From contig NZ_VFMS01000001.1 of assembly GCF_006715165.1 (NCBI RefSeq), forward strand, positions 4,154,001 to 4,218,000: a stretch of 64,000 nucleotides of DNA. The letters are read 5' to 3'. Below, in pieces: positions 44,177 through 53,863 of the stretch. The notes beneath the pieces were generated by a model that was not told the origin of the DNA, did not search any database, and saw nothing but the letters and a program-made list of their open reading frames with translations. The stretch comes from Arthrobacter sp. SLBN-122. GTDB taxonomy: Bacteria > Actinomycetota > Actinomycetes > Actinomycetales > Micrococcaceae. The first letter of the stretch is position 1, and each line of letters starts with the position of its first letter. The position numbers and the translations under genes are program-made.

Positions 44177-45430
44177 ATGAGCGAACCGCAGCAGCTGCAA
44201 CGCAGGCTGGGAACCTTTGACGCCACCGCCATCGGCCTGGGTTCCATGCTGGGCGCCGGTGTGTTTGTGGTGTTCTCCCCGGCCGCGGCGCTTGCGGGCA
44301 ATCTCCTGGTCCTGGCCGTGGCCGTTGCCGGAATTGTTGCGTACTGCAACGCCGTGGCCTCCGCAGCCCTGGCGGCCAAGTACCCCACCAGCGGCGGAAC
44401 CTACGTCTACGGCCGGAAACAGCTCGGCGAATGGCCGGGATTCCTGGCCGGCTGGGGTTTCGTGACCGGTAAGACGGCGTCCTGCGCAGCCATGGCGTTG
44501 ACATTCGGCAGCTATGTGGCGCATGACTACGCGGTCCCGGTCGCCGTGGGCGCCGTCGTGGCCCTGACCGGCGTCAACCTGTTGGGCATCACCCGGACAG
44601 CCCTGCTGACGCGGATCCTGCTGTGCATGGTCCTGGCAACCCTGGTGTTCGTTGGCATCGCGGCCGTGCTGGGTCCGCACCCGGCCGCGCAGCCGGCAGG
44701 TGTGCCTTCCGGGGGTGCGGCCGGTGTCCTCCCTGCCGCCGGCCTGATGTTCTTCGCGTTTGCGGGATATGCCCGGATCGCCACGCTGGGCGAAGAGGTT
44801 AGGAATCCCGAACGTGCCATCCCCCGTGCCATCCTCGCAGCCCTGGCGGCCGCCTTCGCCATCTACCTGCTGCTGGCCCTGCTCCTGCAGGCACACCTCG
44901 GGGCGCAGCTTGGGTCCGCCAGGACTCCCCTGCTGGACGCCGTCCTGGACAGCCGGCTGGCAGCGGCGGCCCCGCTGGTGCAGGCAGGAGCTGCCGCGGC
45001 GTGCCTGGGCGCCCTACTGGCGCTGATAACGGGCGTAGGGAGGACAACGCTGGCCATGGCGAGGGAGCGCGATCTCCCGGGACCGCTGGCCAGGGTGGGC
45101 GGCGCCCACACGGTTCCGTTCGTCGCCGAACTGGCCGTGGCCGCCGTCGTCATCCTGCTGCTCCTGACCACCGACGTGATGACCGTGGTGGGCTTTTCAA
45201 GCTTCGGCGTGCTGGTCTACTACGCAGTCGCCAACGCGTCCGCCTTTACCCTTGCCGCCCACCCCGGTTACGCTCCGCGCTGGCTGAACATGCTGGGCTT
45301 CCTGGGGTGCGTGGTGCTTGCCTTCACTTTGCCGCCCGCGTCGGTCCTGACCATGGCGGCGGTCCTTGCCGCCGGGGTGGCTGGACGCTGGCTGGTGCTG
45401 CGGTTCCGGCAGCACGAGCCAGCGTCGTAA
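44177..45430 (+). CDS. APC family amino acid permease
   Basis: A 417-residue membrane protein of the amino acid-polyamine-organocation superfamily with about 11-12 hydrophobic segments. The first helix holds [15 protein letters not shown], the broken-helix substrate site; [16 protein letters not shown] and [20 protein letters not shown] are further family motifs. The substrate is uncertain. The ATG at 44177 is preceded by a weak GGGACTG. It is divergent from aspS and ends 11 bases from hisS. Confidence 0.9.
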   Translation: MSEPQQLQRRLGTFDATAIGLGSMLGAGVFVVFSPAAALAGNLLVLAVAVAGIVAYCNAVASAALAAKYPTSGGTYVYGRKQLGEWPGFLAGWGFVTGKTASCAAMALTFGSYVAHDYAVPVAVGAVVALTGVNLLGITRTALLTRILLCMVLATLVFVGIAAVLGPHPAAQPAGVPSGGAAGVLPAAGLMFFAFAGYARIATLGEEVRNPERAIPRAILAALAAAFAIYLLLALLLQAHLGAQLGSARTPLLDAVLDSRLAAAAPLVQAGAAAACLGALLALITGVGRTTLAMARERDLPGPLARVGGAHTVPFVAELAVAAVVILLLLTTDVMTVVGFSSFGVLVYYAVANASAFTLAAHPGYAPRWLNMLGFLGCVVLAFTLPPASVLTMAAVLAAGVAGRWLVLRFRQHEPAS

Positions 45431-45436
45431 ACGCCC

Positions 45437-45453
45437 GCCTCCTAGACGGAGGC
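45437..45453. terminator. Weak hairpin at the junction of the APC permease and hisS
   Basis: GCCTCC and GGAGGC with a five-base loop overlap the hisS stop codon between the convergent genes. The stem is short and has no T-tract. Confidence 0.3.
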
Positions 45454-46809
45454 TGCGGCCGCGGTGGTCTCCACCTGCACCGCCAGGTCCTCCAGGGGCG
45501 GCATCCAGGTCTCAGGGGCCGCCAGCACCTGCTCGCCGGTGCGGATGTCCTTCACCTGGTGGGTGCCGTCCTCATCCGTGAACCACACAAATGGGATTCC
45601 CCTGCGGTCTGCGAACTTGATCTGCTTGCCGAACTTCTCCGCCTTGGCCGCAACTTCCGTGGGGATGCCCCGGCTGCGCAGCAGTGCGGCAACGTCCTGG
45701 GCTGTACCCCAGCTGTTGTCATGGTTCAGGGCCACCAGCACTGCGGTGGGAACGGAGCGGGAAGCTCTGGCGAGGTCCTGGCTCAGGATCCGGGACACCA
45801 GGCGGGTGACGCCGATGGAAAGCCCAACCCCCGGAAACTTCCGGTTGCCCTTCGACGCCAGGGCGTCGTACCGGCCGCCGGAACAAATGGATCCCAGCTG
45901 TTCGTGGCCCACCAATACGGTTTCCACCACTGTGCCGGTGTAGTAGTCCAGGCCGCGGGCGATGCTGAGGTCAGCCAGCACTTTTCCCGGAGCGCGCTGC
46001 ACGGCCGCGTCGATGACCTGCTCCAGCTCGTCCAGGCCTTCATCAAGGAGTTCGTTGGTGACGCCCAGGGCGCGGACCTGGGCCACAAACGACGTGTCTT
46101 CGGTGCGGATGGCAGCCAGCTGCAGGGCTTTCTGCGCCTGTTCGTCGGTGGCGCCGAGTTCCGCCTTCAGCAGCTCGGCCACCTTTGCGGGACCGATTTT
46201 TTCGAGCTTGTCGATACTGCGCAGCACGCCAGCGGTGTCATCGAGGCCGATGCCCCGGTAGAAACCTTCAGCGAGCTTGCGGTTGTTGATCCTGAGGCGG
46301 AAATCAGGGATGGGCAGGGCACTGAGTGCCTCGGCGATGACCAACGCGATCTCGACGTCGTAACGGAACGGAAGCTCGCCGTCGCCCACCACGTCGATGT
46401 CCGCCTGGGTGAACTCGCGCGCCCGGCCTTCCTGGGGCCGTTCGCCGCGCCACACCTTTTGGATCTGGTAGCGGCGGAAGGGAAAGGCCAGGTAGCCGGC
46501 GTTCTCCACCACGTAGCGGGCGAAGGGCACCGTCAGGTCGAAATGCAGCGCAAGCGCGTGGGGGTCGGCTTTGCCGCCCTTGACGGGGTTATCGCTCTCG
46601 TCCTCCTGGAGCCGGCTCAGTCCGTACACTTCCTTGTCGATCTCGCCTTTGCGCAGCAGCTGCCCCACCGTTTCCACGGCGCGGGTTTCGATCGACGAGA
46701 ACCCGTGCAGTTCAAAGACCCGGCGCAGGGTATCGAGCACATGCAGCTCCACCAGCCGCTCCTCGGGAAGCCACTCGGGGAATCCGGACAGGGAGGCGGT
46801 GCGTGCCAT
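45442..46809 (-). CDS. hisS: Histidyl-tRNA synthetase
   Basis: A class II synthetase of 455 residues. HFDLTVPFARYV, YQIQKVWRGERPQEGRAREF (motif 2) and ARGLDYYTGTVVET (histidine-binding loop) identify HisRS; the anticodon domain closes the protein. The ATG at 46809 gives MARTASLSGFPEW, with AAGGAG ten bases upstream; the frame is open for another 32 codons without homology. Its promoter region contains a long-armed inverted repeat. Confidence 0.95.
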   Translation of the reverse strand: MARTASLSGFPEWLPEERLVELHVLDTLRRVFELHGFSSIETRAVETVGQLLRKGEIDKEVYGLSRLQEDESDNPVKGGKADPHALALHFDLTVPFARYVVENAGYLAFPFRRYQIQKVWRGERPQEGRAREFTQADIDVVGDGELPFRYDVEIALVIAEALSALPIPDFRLRINNRKLAEGFYRGIGLDDTAGVLRSIDKLEKIGPAKVAELLKAELGATDEQAQKALQLAAIRTEDTSFVAQVRALGVTNELLDEGLDELEQVIDAAVQRAPGKVLADLSIARGLDYYTGTVVETVLVGHEQLGSICSGGRYDALASKGNRKFPGVGLSIGVTRLVSRILSQDLARASRSVPTAVLVALNHDNSWGTAQDVAALLRSRGIPTEVAAKAEKFGKQIKFADRRGIPFVWFTDEDGTHQVKDIRTGEQVLAAPETWMPPLEDLAVQVETTAAAASV

Positions 46810-46901
46810 GGGGAAGGTTCTCCTTAGGAATGGAAGGTGCGCCGGAGCTGCCGGCCCCGCCCGCGCAACGGCGGGCATACGGCGGCAGAACAGCCAGCCA
46901 T

Positions 46902-46932
46902 GCATAAACTATGTGCGGCAGCCAGTTTATGC
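46902..46932. promoter_or_regulatory. AT-rich inverted repeat GCATAAACT between hisS and the cyclophilin gene
   Basis: GCATAAACT and AGTTTATGC are perfect 9-base arms separated by 13 bases. Each arm contains the -10-like hexamer TAAACT on one strand, and the right arm overlaps the possible -35 of the cyclophilin gene. It could be an operator or a dual promoter. The rest of the 230-base gap shows no other clear element. Confidence 0.45.
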
Positions 46933-46954
46933 GTCATCCGTGTGCATCTCTAAT
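46926..46954 (+). promoter_or_regulatory. Candidate promoter of the cyclophilin gene
   Basis: TTTATG and TCTAAT separated by 17 bases form a fair -35/-10 pair about 85 bases before the gene. Confidence 0.35.
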
Positions 46955-47039
46955 GCGGCGGACCCGCAAAGCCTGGCCCTAATCCCTGCGCCCAGCGGCC
47001 ACCCGCCGGGCACCAGCAGCCCGACGACGAGGAGGACCC

Positions 47040-47858
47040 TTGGCGGCCAGTTCACGCAGTGCACGCGAAACAAAGCGGCGCATCCAGCAGATGGAGGCCA
47101 AGCGTGAGCTCCGGCGCACGCAGGAGAAGCGCCGGAAGCGCGACAACCTCGTGGCCGCCGGCGCCGGAACCGCCGTCGTGCTGCTCGCCGTCGTCCTCCA
47201 ACTCACGGCGTTCGCCGGAAATCCCACCGAGGACGAATATGCCGCCGCGCAGGCAGGGCTGACGGATCCGTCCGCCTCTGCAAGCGCACCGGCCACACCC
47301 TCGGCACCGCCAACCAACGCACCCAACATTCCGGCAGCGGACACCGCAGCGGGAAAGACGTTCACGGGCGAGCTGCTGCTGAACGGCAGCCCGCTGGGCG
47401 TGGAAGTGGACGGGACCAAGGCTCCGCAGGCGGCGGCAGTGTTCAAGTCGCTCAGCGACGAAGGCTACTTCAACGGCAAGTCATGCCACCGACTCACCAC
47501 GGCGGACCAGTTCGGCGTGCTGCAGTGCGGCTCCCCCAACGGCGACGGGCAGGGGGACCCGAACTACACGTGGGGTCCGCTGGAGAACACCCCCGCCGAC
47601 AACACCTATCCTGCAGGCACCATCGCCGTGGCCCGCACGGGAAACAATGCCTACGGCAATGGAACACAGTTCTTCATTGTGTACAAGGACACCGTCATTC
47701 CTGCGGACACGGCAGGCGGCTATACCGTGGTGGGAAAGGTGACGTCCGGGCTTGATGTCGTGTCCAATATCGCCGCCGCAGGCATCACCCCCGCCGCCGG
47801 CGACACGGACGGCGCGCCAAAACAACCAGTCACGATAGACTCGTTCTCTCTGAAGTAG
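47040..47858 (+). CDS. Membrane-anchored cyclophilin-type peptidyl-prolyl isomerase
   Basis: A 272-residue protein in three parts. Residues 1-36 are a basic, probably coiled-coil cytoplasmic segment; about 37-60 form one membrane helix; a Ser/Ala/Pro/Thr linker then leads to a cyclophilin domain (about 108-272) placed outside the membrane. CHRLTTADQFGVLQCG and GTIAVARTGNNAYGNGTQFF match the active-site strands. It likely helps fold exported proteins. The TTG start at 47040 follows GAGGAGG, which no nearby ATG does. Confidence 0.9.
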   Translation: MAASSRSARETKRRIQQMEAKRELRRTQEKRRKRDNLVAAGAGTAVVLLAVVLQLTAFAGNPTEDEYAAAQAGLTDPSASASAPATPSAPPTNAPNIPAADTAAGKTFTGELLLNGSPLGVEVDGTKAPQAAAVFKSLSDEGYFNGKSCHRLTTADQFGVLQCGSPNGDGQGDPNYTWGPLENTPADNTYPAGTIAVARTGNNAYGNGTQFFIVYKDTVIPADTAGGYTVVGKVTSGLDVVSNIAAAGITPAAGDTDGAPKQPVTIDSFSLK

Positions 47859-47925
47859 GAAGCCGGGCCGGACAGGCCGCGGTGCAGCACGTGAGTATTT
47901 CCCTCCAAGCGAAAGACTTTTAGCG

Positions 47926-49551
47926 GTGACAGACAGTCAGAAATCCGACGAAACAGCAACAGACGTGACCGAAACAGCGGCTCCGGCCGAGGTCGGCGGT
48001 ACTGATGCCGATGCCGATGCCGGGCAGTCCCCCGTAACCCCTGAAGCCGCGGCTTCTAACGAGGGTGCAGGGCAGGCCGCCGAAAACCAAAGCGCTGAGA
48101 ACCAGGGCGCGGACCAGAGCGCTGGGGACCAGGACAGCGGGACCGCCGCTGAAGAGTCCGCGCCTGCCGCGGCGGCTTCCAACGCCCCGGCTCCCGGACC
48201 GCGGCCCTCCGCTCCGTCTCCCGCAGCTTTCGCATCGCGTCCCAAGCCTGCTGCCGCCGCTCCCGCCGCAGCCGCGGCTCCTGCTGCGCCCGGCACATCT
48301 GTTGCCGAGGCTTCCAAATGGGGCAGGGTGGAGGGGGACGGCCACGTCTACCTGACCATCGATGGCGAGGAACACCCCGTGGGCCAGTACCCGGGCGTCA
48401 GCGACGACGAAGCGCTGCTGTACTTCGCGCGGAAATACGACGACGTTGTGGCCCAGATCGTGCTCCTGGAGCAGCGGGTCAGCTCCAAGGCCCCCAGCAC
48501 CGACATGCAGAAGACCGTAACGCACCTGCGTGAACAGCTTGCCGAACGGAACATGGTGGGTGACCTCCGCTCAGCCGAGGCGCGCCTGGACAAGCTGGCA
48601 GGCCAGATCACCGAACTGGAAAAGGCCGAAAAGGCCGAGCACGACGCCGTGCGCGCTTCCGAGCTCGCAGCCCGCGAAGCCATCGTGGCGGAAGCAGAGG
48701 AAATCTCCGGCCAGGATCCCGCGCAGACGCAATGGAAGACCTCCAGTGCGCGGATGAACGAGCTCTTCGAGAACTGGAAGGCAGCCCAGAAGAGCGGTGT
48801 CCGCCTGGGCCGCAGCAACGAAGACGCCCTGTGGAAGCGCTTCCGTGCCGCCCGCACCGTCTTCGACCGGCACCGTCGGGCCTACTTCTCGCAGTTGGAC
48901 AGCAACAACTCCGCCGCAAAGGCCGCCAAGGAGAAATTGATTGCCGAGGCCGAGGCGCTCTCCACGTCCACCGATTGGGGCTATGCTGCCGGTGAATACC
49001 GCCGGTTGATGGACCAGTGGAAGGCCTCTCCTCGGGCAAGCCGCAAGGACGACGACGCCCTCTGGGCGAGGTTCCGCGCCGCCCAGGACGTCTTCTTCAC
49101 CTCCCGCCAGGCCGCCAACGAGGAGATCGACCAGGAGTATGCCGCCAACCTGACCGTGAAGGAGGCGCTGCTGGACGAGGCCAACGCCATCCTGCCCGTG
49201 AAGGACCTGGCAGCAGCCAAGAAGGCACTCCAGTCCGTCCGTGACCGGTGGGAGGAAGCCGGCAAGGTTCCCCGCGCAGACATGGGCCGGATCGAGGCCG
49301 GGCTGCGGAAGGTCGAAGACGCCGTGCGCTATGCGGAGGAAGAGCAGTGGCAGCGGTCCAACCCCGAGCGCAAGGCACGCACCAACAGCGCGCTCTCGCA
49401 GCTGGAATCCGCTATCGCCGGGCTCCAGGACGACCTTGCCAAGGCTGAGAAGAGCGGCGACCAGCGCAAGATCAAGGCTGCCCAGGAAGCACTCGAGGCA
49501 CGCCAGGCCTGGCTGGACCAGATCCAACGTTCTGCCAGCGAGCTTGCCTGA
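47926..49551 (+). CDS. DUF349 domain-containing protein
   Basis: A 541-residue protein. Residues 1 to about 125 are a low-complexity Ala/Pro/Ser/Glu region; the rest is helical with several DUF349 repeats, each with a W..A....R..DD.LW.RFR pattern (for example VRLGRSNEDALWKRFRAART and ASRKDDDALWARFRAAQDVF). The family is thought to form coiled coils; its function is not established. The GTG at 47926 starts the protein. It lies 67 bases after the cyclophilin gene and is followed by a strong hairpin. Confidence 0.85.
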   Translation: MTDSQKSDETATDVTETAAPAEVGGTDADADAGQSPVTPEAAASNEGAGQAAENQSAENQGADQSAGDQDSGTAAEESAPAAAASNAPAPGPRPSAPSPAAFASRPKPAAAAPAAAAAPAAPGTSVAEASKWGRVEGDGHVYLTIDGEEHPVGQYPGVSDDEALLYFARKYDDVVAQIVLLEQRVSSKAPSTDMQKTVTHLREQLAERNMVGDLRSAEARLDKLAGQITELEKAEKAEHDAVRASELAAREAIVAEAEEISGQDPAQTQWKTSSARMNELFENWKAAQKSGVRLGRSNEDALWKRFRAARTVFDRHRRAYFSQLDSNNSAAKAAKEKLIAEAEALSTSTDWGYAAGEYRRLMDQWKASPRASRKDDDALWARFRAAQDVFFTSRQAANEEIDQEYAANLTVKEALLDEANAILPVKDLAAAKKALQSVRDRWEEAGKVPRADMGRIEAGLRKVEDAVRYAEEEQWQRSNPERKARTNSALSQLESAIAGLQDDLAKAEKSGDQRKIKAAQEALEARQAWLDQIQRSASELA

Positions 49552-49572
49552 CGTTCCAGTCCTGAACTGATG

Positions 49573-49622
49573 GGCACAGGCCCGGTCCCGGTTATCCACA
49601 TAACCCGGACCGGGCCTGTGCC
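49573..49622. terminator. Long hairpin terminator after the DUF349 gene
   Basis: A 23-base arm starting GGCACAGGCCCGGTCCCGG pairs with its downstream complement with one mismatch and a four-base loop. It lies between the DUF349 stop and the next gene. No T-tract follows. Confidence 0.75.
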
Positions 49623-49651
49623 TGTTAATGGTGTCCGGGCAGGATGGGGGT

Positions 49652-50425
49652 ATGGCCACACCTCCAGCTTCCCCAGCCGCCCGATCGGGCAGGGAAGCGT
49701 CCACTGCCGCTTTCCGGGCGGGCTGCCAGGCGAACGGCGCGGAGCCCCCGGCACCGCCGCGCTTTCCCGACCTGTACGCACCCGGCGTGCCGTTCGCCGG
49801 CCCTGAATTGCAGTCCCTGGCCGCCGACGGGCTGCTGGCCCGCTTCCACCAGCACGGCTACACCCTCCCCGGAATTCCGGCATCGCCGCAAATGCGGGCC
49901 AGGGCTGCGGCTGGAGCAGTCCCACCAGCCATCCGGCAGCGTGTCGTGGCCGGAAGGCTGACTGCCGCCTGGATCTACGGCTGCGCCGGGGAACCGGACA
50001 GGCTGGCGCTGCTGGTTGATGCCAAGCGGAGGGTGTCCAGCCTCCGGAATACGCGCGGCTGCACGCTGCACGAGGTGAAGCTCGGACCGTTCGATGTGGT
50101 CAGCCTGGGCGGACTGATGGTCTCCAGCCCGCTGCGCACCGCCCTCGATATCGCCCTGCACGTGGAGGCCGAACGCGCCGTCCCGGCACTGGCCGGGTTG
50201 CTCGCCCGGCCGCAGCACGACGTCAGGCTCCGCCTCCTGGTGCGCGCCATCGAGGCTACCCCGCGGGTCCCGCACAAACGGGCTGCTTTGGAAAAGCTCG
50301 CGCTGCTAGCTCCGGCGCTTGTTCCCGGTGGTGCGGTAGACGTCGAACACGCCGTCGATCCGCCGGACGGCACTGAGCACGTGGCTGAGGTACTTGGGGT
50401 CCCCCATCTCGAAAGCGAACTTTGA
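49652..50425 (+). CDS. AbiEi-like (type IV antitoxin domain) protein, partner absent
   Basis: A 257-residue protein. The segment [21 protein letters not shown] followed by [20 protein letters not shown] resembles the C-terminal domain of AbiEi-type antitoxins, common as orphan genes in Actinobacteria. I see no AbiEii-like nucleotidyltransferase toxin next to it, and no clear N-terminal winged helix. The ATG at 49652 follows GGGGG. Its last 120 bases overlap the 3' end of rel on the other strand, so the true C-terminus deserves checking. Confidence 0.55.
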   Translation: MATPPASPAARSGREASTAAFRAGCQANGAEPPAPPRFPDLYAPGVPFAGPELQSLAADGLLARFHQHGYTLPGIPASPQMRARAAAGAVPPAIRQRVVAGRLTAAWIYGCAGEPDRLALLVDAKRRVSSLRNTRGCTLHEVKLGPFDVVSLGGLMVSSPLRTALDIALHVEAERAVPALAGLLARPQHDVRLRLLVRAIEATPRVPHKRAALEKLALLAPALVPGGAVDVEHAVDPPDGTEHVAEVLGVPHLESEL

Positions 50426-52714
50426 GATGGCCACCCGGTCCGTGGACGTGTGGACGCTGGCGGCGAGGATGTTGACGTGGTTGTCCGACAGGACCCGGGT
50501 CACGTCGGAGAGCAGGGATTTCCGGTCTAGGGCCTCAACCTGGATTTCCACCAGGAACACACTGGATTGCGTGGGCGCCCAGTCAACGTCCACGATCCGG
50601 TCCGGCTGGTCCTTCAGGTCCGAGATGTTGGTGCAGTCCGTCCGGTGCACGGACACGCCGGATCCACGGGTCACGAAGCCGAGGATCGGGTCCGGTGGTA
50701 CGGGCGTGCAGCAGCGCGCCAGCTTCACCCAGACATCACCAACGCCGCGGACCACAACGCCGGAGTCGGAGAAGCGGGCCTTGCTGACCTGCGTGGGGAT
50801 GCTGACTTCTTCGACGTCGTCATCGGCGCTCTCGTTGCCGCCAAGGCTCTCAATGAGCTTCTCCATGACCGACTGGGCGGAAGTGTGCCCGTCGCCCACG
50901 CCGGCATAGAGGCCTGAGATGTCCGCGTACTTGAATTCCTCGGCCACGGCGGCCAGCGCCTCGTGCGTCATCAGCCGCTGCAGCGGAAGGTTCTGTTTCC
51001 GCATGGCGCGGGTCAGCAGCTCCTTGCCGCGGTCAATCGCCTCTTCGCGCCGTTCCTTGCTGAACCACTGGCGGATCTTGTTGCGCGCCCTGGCGCTCTT
51101 GACGAAATGCTGCCAGTCCTGGCTGGGCCCCGCCCCCTCGGCTTTGGAGGTAAAGATCTCCACCCAGTCACCGTGGTTCAGCTCGCTGTTGAGCGGGACC
51201 AGTTTGCCGTTGACCCTGGCACCGATGGTGCGGTGGCCCACCTCGGTGTGCACGGCGTAGGCAAAGTCCACCGGCGTGGATCCCGCGGGAAGCGCCATGA
51301 CTTCGCCCTTGGGCGTAAACACAAACACTTCACGGGCATTGATTTCAAAGCGCAGCGAATCCAGGAACTCACCGGGATCAGAGGTTTCCTGCTGCCAGTC
51401 CACCAGGGAACGCAGCCACCCCATGTCGCCATCGCGCGGGCTTCCGGGACCGACGGCGGTGCGGTTGGGCTGGTCCTTGTACTTCCAGTGCGCCGCAACG
51501 CCATATTCGGCGCGCCGGTGCATTTCGTGGGTCCGGATCTGGATTTCCACGGGCTTTCCACCGGGGCCGATCACCGTGGTGTGCAGGGACTGGTACATGT
51601 TGAACTTGGGCATCGCGATGTAGTCCTTGAACCTGCCGGGCAGCGGGTTCCAGCGCGAGTGCATGGTGCCCAGGGCAGCGTAGCAGTCCCGGACGGAGTC
51701 CACCAGGACGCGGACGCCCATGAGGTCGTTGATGTCGTCGAAGTCCTTGTCGCGGACGATCATCTTCTGGTAGATGGAGTAGTAATGCTTGGGCCGGCCT
51801 GTGATGGTGGCCTTAATCCGGGCGGCACGCAGGTCCTCGGTGATCTGGTCACGGATGACGCCCAGGCTCTTTTCCCGCTCAGGTGTCCTGTCCCCCACCA
51901 TCCGGACGATCTCTTCGTACACCTTGGGGTACAGCGCAGCGAAGGACAGGTCCTCAAGTTCCCACTTGATGGTGTTCATGCCCAGGCGGTGGGCCAGCGG
52001 TGCGAAGATCTCCAGGGTTTCCCGGGCTTTGCGGGCGGAGGACTCAGCCGATACGAAGCGCCAGGTGCGGGCGTTGTGCAGACGGTCCGCCAGCTTGATC
52101 ATCAGGACGCGGATGTCCTTGGCCATGGCAACGACCATTTTGCGGACCGTCTCGGACTGCGCGGCCTCACCAAAGCTGACCTTGTCCAGTTTGGTGACGC
52201 CGTCCACCAGCATGGCCACTTCAGGGCCGAAATCCCGCTTCAAGTCAGCGAGGGTGTAGGAGGTGTCCTCGACCGTGTCATGCAGCAGGGCGGCAGCCAG
52301 GGTAGTGCCGCTGAGTCCCAGTTCCGCGAGGATGGTGGCCACTGCCACCGGGTGGGTGATGTACGGATCCCCGCTCTTGCGCTTTTGCCCGCGGTGGCAG
52401 CGCTCGGCGACATCGAACGCACGCTGGATAAGGTCGAAATCCTCTTTTGGATTGTTGGCGCGTACGGTCCGCAGCAGCGGCTCGAGGATGGGCGAGTAGG
52501 TGGCAGGTCCCCGCCCGGTCAGGCGGGCAAGCCGGGAGCGGGTGCGCTCCCTGCGGCCGGGAAACGTGGGGCGTGATCCTGAGTTATCGACAGGAACCAA
52601 CGAGCCCGGGCGCGCGGAAGGTGCCGCACCGGTTTGCAAACCGGCAGGATTTTTTTCCTCCTGCGCCGTTGGCGCTGACGCCGAACGTTCTTCCAATGAA
52701 GTACCCCTCACCAC
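50306..52714 (-). CDS. rel: Bifunctional (p)ppGpp synthetase/hydrolase
   Basis: Controls the stringent response, making and degrading (p)ppGpp on the ribosome. The 802-residue protein has an HD hydrolase domain (LLHDTVED, H145-D146), a synthetase domain with the RxKD motif in [14 protein letters not shown] and [20 protein letters not shown], a TGS domain ([20 protein letters not shown]), a Cys-containing domain ([13 protein letters not shown]) and a C-terminal ACT domain. RxKD marks the bifunctional type. The first GTG is at 52714; a TTG at 52696 with AGGGG upstream is an alternative start. Confidence 0.96.
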   Translation of the reverse strand: MVRGTSLEERSASAPTAQEEKNPAGLQTGAAPSARPGSLVPVDNSGSRPTFPGRRERTRSRLARLTGRGPATYSPILEPLLRTVRANNPKEDFDLIQRAFDVAERCHRGQKRKSGDPYITHPVAVATILAELGLSGTTLAAALLHDTVEDTSYTLADLKRDFGPEVAMLVDGVTKLDKVSFGEAAQSETVRKMVVAMAKDIRVLMIKLADRLHNARTWRFVSAESSARKARETLEIFAPLAHRLGMNTIKWELEDLSFAALYPKVYEEIVRMVGDRTPEREKSLGVIRDQITEDLRAARIKATITGRPKHYYSIYQKMIVRDKDFDDINDLMGVRVLVDSVRDCYAALGTMHSRWNPLPGRFKDYIAMPKFNMYQSLHTTVIGPGGKPVEIQIRTHEMHRRAEYGVAAHWKYKDQPNRTAVGPGSPRDGDMGWLRSLVDWQQETSDPGEFLDSLRFEINAREVFVFTPKGEVMALPAGSTPVDFAYAVHTEVGHRTIGARVNGKLVPLNSELNHGDWVEIFTSKAEGAGPSQDWQHFVKSARARNKIRQWFSKERREEAIDRGKELLTRAMRKQNLPLQRLMTHEALAAVAEEFKYADISGLYAGVGDGHTSAQSVMEKLIESLGGNESADDDVEEVSIPTQVSKARFSDSGVVVRGVGDVWVKLARCCTPVPPDPILGFVTRGSGVSVHRTDCTNISDLKDQPDRIVDVDWAPTQSSVFLVEIQVEALDRKSLLSDVTRVLSDNHVNILAASVHTSTDRVAISKFAFEMGDPKYLSHVLSAVRRIDGVFDVYRTTGNKRRS

Positions 52715-52777
52715 CGACTTAATTACCCCAGTCTATTCCTCCGGGCAGCGACTTTTATAACCGGGCCTGCACAGGCA

Positions 52778-52816
52778 AAAGGCCGGGCGGCGCACAGTGT
52801 GCGCCGCCCGGCCTTT
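52778..52816. terminator. Terminator between secF and rel
   Basis: An 18-bp perfect stem starting AAAGGCCGGGCGGCGCAC with a three-base loop; the secF-side strand continues TTTTGCC. It separates the yajC-secDF series from rel. Confidence 0.85.
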
Positions 52817-52846
52817 GGCTGTATCAGGACTGGTGGTGGTTGCCGG

Positions 52847-53863
52847 TCAGGCCTTGGCCGGCGATGCCGGAACTGCCCGTTCCGCTGCTCCTGCGCGGCG
52901 CTGCTCAACCCGCCTTGCCTGCTTCACGAGGTCCGGTTCGCCCTGGCGGAGCCAGGCGTACATGGGCGCAGCCACGAAGATGGTGGCTGCCGTACCGATG
53001 AGGATTCCAACGAACAGGGCCAGGGACAGGTCACGGAGGGTGCCCGCGCCCAGGAGGCCGGCGCCGATGAACAGGATGGCACCCACGGGGAGGATGGCCA
53101 CCATCATGGTATTGATGGACCGCACCAGGGTCTGGTTGACGGCGAGGTTGACCTCCTCGCCGAAGGTCCGGCGGGTGGAGGCGTCGATTCCACTCGTGTT
53201 TTCCCGGATCTTGTCGAAGACCACCACCGTGTCATACAGCGAGTAGCTGAGTACGGTGAGGAACCCGATGATGGCCGAAGGGGTGACTTCGAAATCGCTG
53301 AGGGCGTACACCCCGGCCGTGATGAACATGGTCACGGCCATGCCGGCAAGCGCCGAGAGGGACATCTTCCAAGTGCGGAAGTACAAGGCCATCAGCAGGG
53401 CCGCGAGCAGCACGAACACCACCAGGCCGATCAGCGCCTGCTTGGTCACGTCTGCGCCCCAGGTGGGTCCAACGAACGTGGAGGTCACCTCATTGTCGGT
53501 AACGCCGTAGGCGCTGGTGAGGCCCTGTTTGATCCGGAGGGTCTCGTCATCGGTCAACTTGTCGGTCTGGATCCGCATGGTGTTGCCGGCTACGTTGGCC
53601 ACGCGCGGCACACTGCCGGACACAACGTCCGTGACTGCCTTCTCACCGATGGCGGCATCAGTGGTCTTGACGTTGGACACCGTAAATTCGGAGCCGCCGC
53701 GGAACTCGATGCCGAGGTTGAAGCCCCCCTTGGCCGCCGGGATGATGATGGACAGGGCCACGCCCACCGCTGCGATGATGAACCAGATTTTCTTGGCGCC
53801 CACGAAGTCGTAGGAGCGCTTTCCAGTGTAGAGCTCGTTGCCGAAAGTGGCGAAGCCTGACAT
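52847..53863 (-). CDS. secF: Protein translocase subunit SecF
   Basis: A 338-residue membrane protein with six predicted helices that, with SecD, uses the proton gradient to complete protein export through SecYEG. GIEFRGGSEFTV starts the periplasmic domain; SLYDTVVVFDKIREN is the conserved signature in the helical bundle. Its ATG overlaps the secD stop by one base. The C-terminal 30 residues are basic and non-conserved. Confidence 0.97.
   Translation of the reverse strand: MSGFATFGNELYTGKRSYDFVGAKKIWFIIAAVGVALSIIIPAAKGGFNLGIEFRGGSEFTVSNVKTTDAAIGEKAVTDVVSGSVPRVANVAGNTMRIQTDKLTDDETLRIKQGLTSAYGVTDNEVTSTFVGPTWGADVTKQALIGLVVFVLLAALLMALYFRTWKMSLSALAGMAVTMFITAGVYALSDFEVTPSAIIGFLTVLSYSLYDTVVVFDKIRENTSGIDASTRRTFGEEVNLAVNQTLVRSINTMMVAILPVGAILFIGAGLLGAGTLRDLSLALFVGILIGTAATIFVAAPMYAWLRQGEPDLVKQARRVEQRRAGAAERAVPASPAKA

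Noticed and set aside
44081-44896. 270-codon upstream extension of the aspS frame
   Set aside because: It is antisense to the divergent APC transporter; the AspRS family N-terminus begins at the GTG at 44080.
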